Assembly: GCF_040436345.1 (NCBI RefSeq)
Contig: NC_133230.1
Location: 12,596,197-12,660,196, forward strand
DNA from: Pagrus major
Lineage: Eukaryota > Chordata > Actinopteri > Spariformes > Sparidae
DNA: 64,000 nucleotides
Direction of reading: 5' to 3'
Positions 60,575 through 64,000 of the stretch are shown piece by piece. Numbering within the stretch: the first letter of the stretch is position 1; each line of letters begins with the position of its first letter. The position numbers and the translations under genes are program-made. The notes under the pieces were generated by a model. That model was not told the DNA's origin, did no database searches, and saw only the letters and a list, made by a program, of their open reading frames with translations.

Positions 60575-62615
60575 GTCAGTTCCACAACCGGGCACTGTTT
60601 CTCTCACCAGGCTGAGCTCGCTAATTGTATCCTGTGGCTCCTATCATCTTTGAAATGATCAGCATGAGACGCTGAATAGTTTCAGGGACGTCAGATACTT
60701 TGATTCCTGATCTCTTGGCAGGATTTCTCTTCATAAAGACAAATCTCAGGGTCGACACCGACACGATGATGTGACCTGGAGATACTACGAACGCTAAAGC
60801 TGAATACTGATTCTGAAGTCCAAGTTCAGTTTTTCTAAAAGCTCAATCTGGACCAAACTTTTTGGCAGTATAGGTCATAAACTCCTCCCCCTCCGTGTTA
60901 GCAGAGGGGATAGCCGCCAAGCTAAAAAGTACACGTCAAATAATTTTGGTGTCTTTCATTTTAGGTAGTTTTTGTCTTTTATTATAGGATTATAATATTG
61001 TCAATTAGTTATTTGTGGCTCCAACCCCCAAGTCATTAATGCACAGACTCTGGCTCCAAATGACGTCACGAGCACAAGATGGCAGCGCTTATATCCGGGA
61101 TATTTGGCTTCATTTTACGCCGGTCGGAGGAAGTGGAGACATGTTGTTGAGCTGTTTTAATGACAATTTGTCCACTAACCGTTATTATAAACTTACAAAG
61201 CGTGCTACACATTTTAAGTTCCACATATTTACCTCTTTAATCTGGCAATAGACACGTTTATTGTCTCTTTTATAGACTCAAAGAATGAATAAGCTCGTGT
61301 TTTGTGCTGTGTTGTTGGTAGTTGCAGCAGCTGTTTCCGCTTTAACAGAAACTAAACAGATTTTCTTTATATTAGTCCTCCACCTTTGTTTCTTAAACAC
61401 GCACATTCCTCTCAAATCAAGTTCAAGGATCATTTAATTGTCGTTCTGCAGCACAGGATTGTACAACAAAATGTAAGTTGTAGTCCCTTTATGATGCACA
61501 AGAAAAGGGCGACTTAATATAACTTCTGCAGTGGTTTCCGGGCCGTCTTTGTAGTTCTTGCTGAGCTTAACAAGGTTCAGGGGCACTACAGGAACATGCG
61601 ACCATTTTTCATACATAACAATGGTTTGTAATTGTTTGCACACGCTGACCATTTATCTGTTTGCTTGTTTGTTATAAGATGAGACAGGTTTTCATGAGAA
61701 CAAAGCACTGCAGCAGCCGATTTCACTCATTAGACACCATTCAGCAGAGAGGAGAAATTAATTATCGATTGTGAGGAGAGAAAAACGTGCAGCCTGTCGG
61801 GTCTCGGTGTCACATGAATAAACAGCTCAGCGTCAGACTCATTGTTACTGGTCAGAGACCCCGACTAAAACCAAGTCTATTAATGCGGCATAACAATTAC
61901 GCAAATCATATTCTTGGCATTTATCACTGTCATAGTTGTCGGTGTCGGCACCCCGCTCTGATGAACTGCCATGAAATGAATCAGTCACGCTGACATTTAT
62001 CACATTTATCACTCGGAACCTGATTTGTCGTCGCTGTTTAGAAATCTGATTCACATCCACCCACATTTATCTCTGCCAGACTTCATCTGAATGGCACAAC
62101 CAGCAAGTTTTCACACACGGCAGACTGTTTCGGTTGTGTCGATGGGCGTGTACGTGTGTGTTGGTGTGTGTGTGGGTGTGTTGTTGTAAGTACGGCCCGA
62201 TGAAGCAGCACCCGGTCTGCTGTGATTGGTCTCCCAAAGCATTAATCCTCCAAATCCTGCCAGGATACCACATTGAGTGACGTAAAAAAGAGGAAGAAAT
62301 TCACACAAACACACAGTTTCTCCCTGGTGGAAATCCATTGTGCTTCTGCCAAAATCCACCAAATCTTTAAACTTCAGACTCATTATTTTTGGGGTTTTAT
62401 TTTTCAAATTGGAGTTTAGGTGCGCTTACTTAGTGTTTCTGAAGCTTTCAGCCACTAATTAAGATACACAATTACACACTTAGGCCACACGACAACAAAG
62501 CAAACCATCTGCATTTGTTTATTTGTTTACTTGGATCGGTTTTAGCTCAAGGCCAGAACAGATCCAAGTCTCCCAAGAGTCCATATTAAAATCACAATAA
62601 AAACATTTTCTGAAG

Positions 62616-62639
62616 CACACATACACACACACACACACA
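62616..62639. repeat. (CA)n microsatellite
   Basis: CA run with one TA interruption. Confidence 0.92.
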
Positions 62640-62734
62640 ATAATACATAACCTCTCACACACATACATATGTACCTACAGGACATGAAAATGCTAATTGG
62701 ATTTTAAAAATATCGTTTGCAGAGTCAGCACTCT

Positions 62735-62900
62735 GTAGGGCTGCGGCTAACGATGTTTTCATCTTCAGTTAATCTGCAGATTTCTTTCCCTCGATTAATT
62801 GTTTTACTTGAAAAATGCATCATCACGCAAAACTGCTGAACTGCTGTTTACATGGAGTTTGATAATCATCAGTAAATATGATGATTTTCCTTTACCTCCG
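62735..62900 (+). repeat. MITE-like 'GGGCTGCAACTAA' repeat
   Basis: Begins 'tagggctgcggctaacgatg' and continues 'tcagttaatctgcagattt' and 'cgattaattg', as in the other copies. Confidence 0.6.
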
Positions 62901-64000
62901 TTAAAAGAGCAAGAAAAAGTGGGTATTTGAGTATTATCTTCCTGTATGTGACATGTTCTACAGACACAGACATTAAAACTGCAGTGAAACGCTCGTATGA
63001 TGTCGATATAAATGTCCACAGGTCGGTTTCAGGTCTATTTTTGCAGAAAACCGCAAACCTGCTGTGTTCAAAATAGCCACGACTTCGAATCTCTTGATGA
63101 GACGTGCGATTCACAGCGGTGGTTCGTCTGCACTAACCTGTTAACATGGCCGCCGAAATGAAAAGCAAGATGTCACTGCTCAAGCGTCCAACGTGGCCAG
63201 CCTGTCGATTAATTGAGGATGGAAAAAAAAACAACTTTGAGTTTAGACAGAGCAGATCTTATTATAGCCATGAAGTCACCCATCTTAGCTCCCTCCCTCT
63301 TTCTTACCCTCGGATGTGCACAGACTACAGATCAGGGACTTCAGTCATAGATAATGCCTGAATTTTCCTTTTTGGGCGAACTTATCCTTTAAGTCTCTCT
63401 GTGATTTAAGGTGTCATGTTGAGATAAAACATCATATTTTACTTTCAGTCGCTTCTTTTTCAGTTACGGCTCAGCTCAGAGGCCGGGCAGACGGTAGCAG
63501 CACCAGGGTGTGTGTTCCACTTTTACGAGTCTATCTGTGTGTGTGTTCAGATAGCTGATCCCAGATCCCCGGTGAGGCTTTTGTGGGTTTTACGAGTCTT
63601 ATACTTTTGCTCTGGGTTTGGTGTTTTTTTCGGGGGGGAAGGGTCCCTGCAGCAGCTGCGGGGCTCTGGTTCGGGGTGCGCCGCGGAGGAGAGTCAGCCA
63701 TCGGGAGTCGGTTTCAGCCCTCCGCCTGTCTTTGTGCCACCATCTGCGGTGAATGGAGGGGGTCGCGACCTCTACCAGGCTACTCATCAAAAGGCTCATG
63801 AGACAAAGTCAGGGGTGAGCCGTGTAAGTGTGTGAGCATGTGCGAGGGGGGGAGGAGGAGGATGACTACACACAAACACACTCCTCTTGTGCTTCCTTCT
63901 GTCAGGAAGTGAGATCTCAGACTATGAGAGTCACGCGCACATCATTTTAGTTTATGAGGTTTGGAGAATGGTCAGGGGAGGAAACAGTCAATGGAGTGAT

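Larger units (their letters stand above)
60575..64000 (+). other. myo1g last intron, 3' end not reached
   Basis: No sequence in this stretch fits the expected class I tail end (a 'QPDF...GF.L..P' pattern), so the last exon is beyond the window. Contains a CA repeat (62616-62639), a GGGCTGCAACTAA-family copy (62735-62900) and a GC-rich open stretch at 63512-63835 of unknown meaning. Confidence 0.7.

Noticed and set aside
60575..64000. Last myo1g exon within the window
   Set aside because: No phase-compatible acceptor is followed by a frame resembling the class I tail end, so the exon was left out.

Overview
The window is nuclear DNA from a vertebrate, almost certainly a teleost fish. Protein-coding genes are split into short GT-AG exons separated by long introns. 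Gene density is low, simple-sequence repeats are frequent, and many interspersed repeats resemble families common in ray-finned fish. No bacterial, phage, organellar or CRISPR features were seen.

Layout. (1) 1-19.1 kb holds no gene I can support: degraded interspersed repeats, microsatellites, a foldback element (5978-6245) and a palindrome cluster (12543-12625). (2) 19.2-21.67 kb holds a small spliced plus-strand transcription unit with six predicted exons and a poly(A) signal. Introns 2 and 3 each carry a copy of the same 134-nt H/ACA-type snoRNA. A snoRNA host gene immediately upstream of a myo1g gene, on the same strand, matches the human SNHG15-MYO1G arrangement, so I read this as a fish SNHG15-like host gene. 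(3) 22.6-26.5 kb holds an RBM43-like gene whose coding sequence is one 410-codon exon, preceded by an interferon-type promoter (ISRE plus TATA). (4) 26.5-31.6 kb is repeat-rich spacer with candidate ETS/PU.1-IRF sites that may belong to the 5' end of the next gene. (5) 31607 to past the window end is a class I myosin, best matched to MYO1G. Twenty-one coding exons give about 956 residues of motor, IQ neck and most of the TH1 tail; the last exon lies beyond base 64000.

Functionally the genes are independent. The snoRNA host gene is a housekeeping-type unit with YY1, ETS/CRE-like and CTCF-like promoter motifs. The RBM43-like gene looks interferon-responsive. Myo1g is known in mammals as a haematopoietic, plasma-membrane-associated motor. 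The clearest new points are the duplicated snoRNA in the syntenic host gene, a candidate 49-residue ORF across that gene's last three exons, the ISRE/TATA promoter of an RBM43-like gene with no visible RRM, and a foldback element with about 74-bp arms. Exon limits come from splice consensus, reading-frame continuity and remembered family similarity; no alignment or folding program was run.
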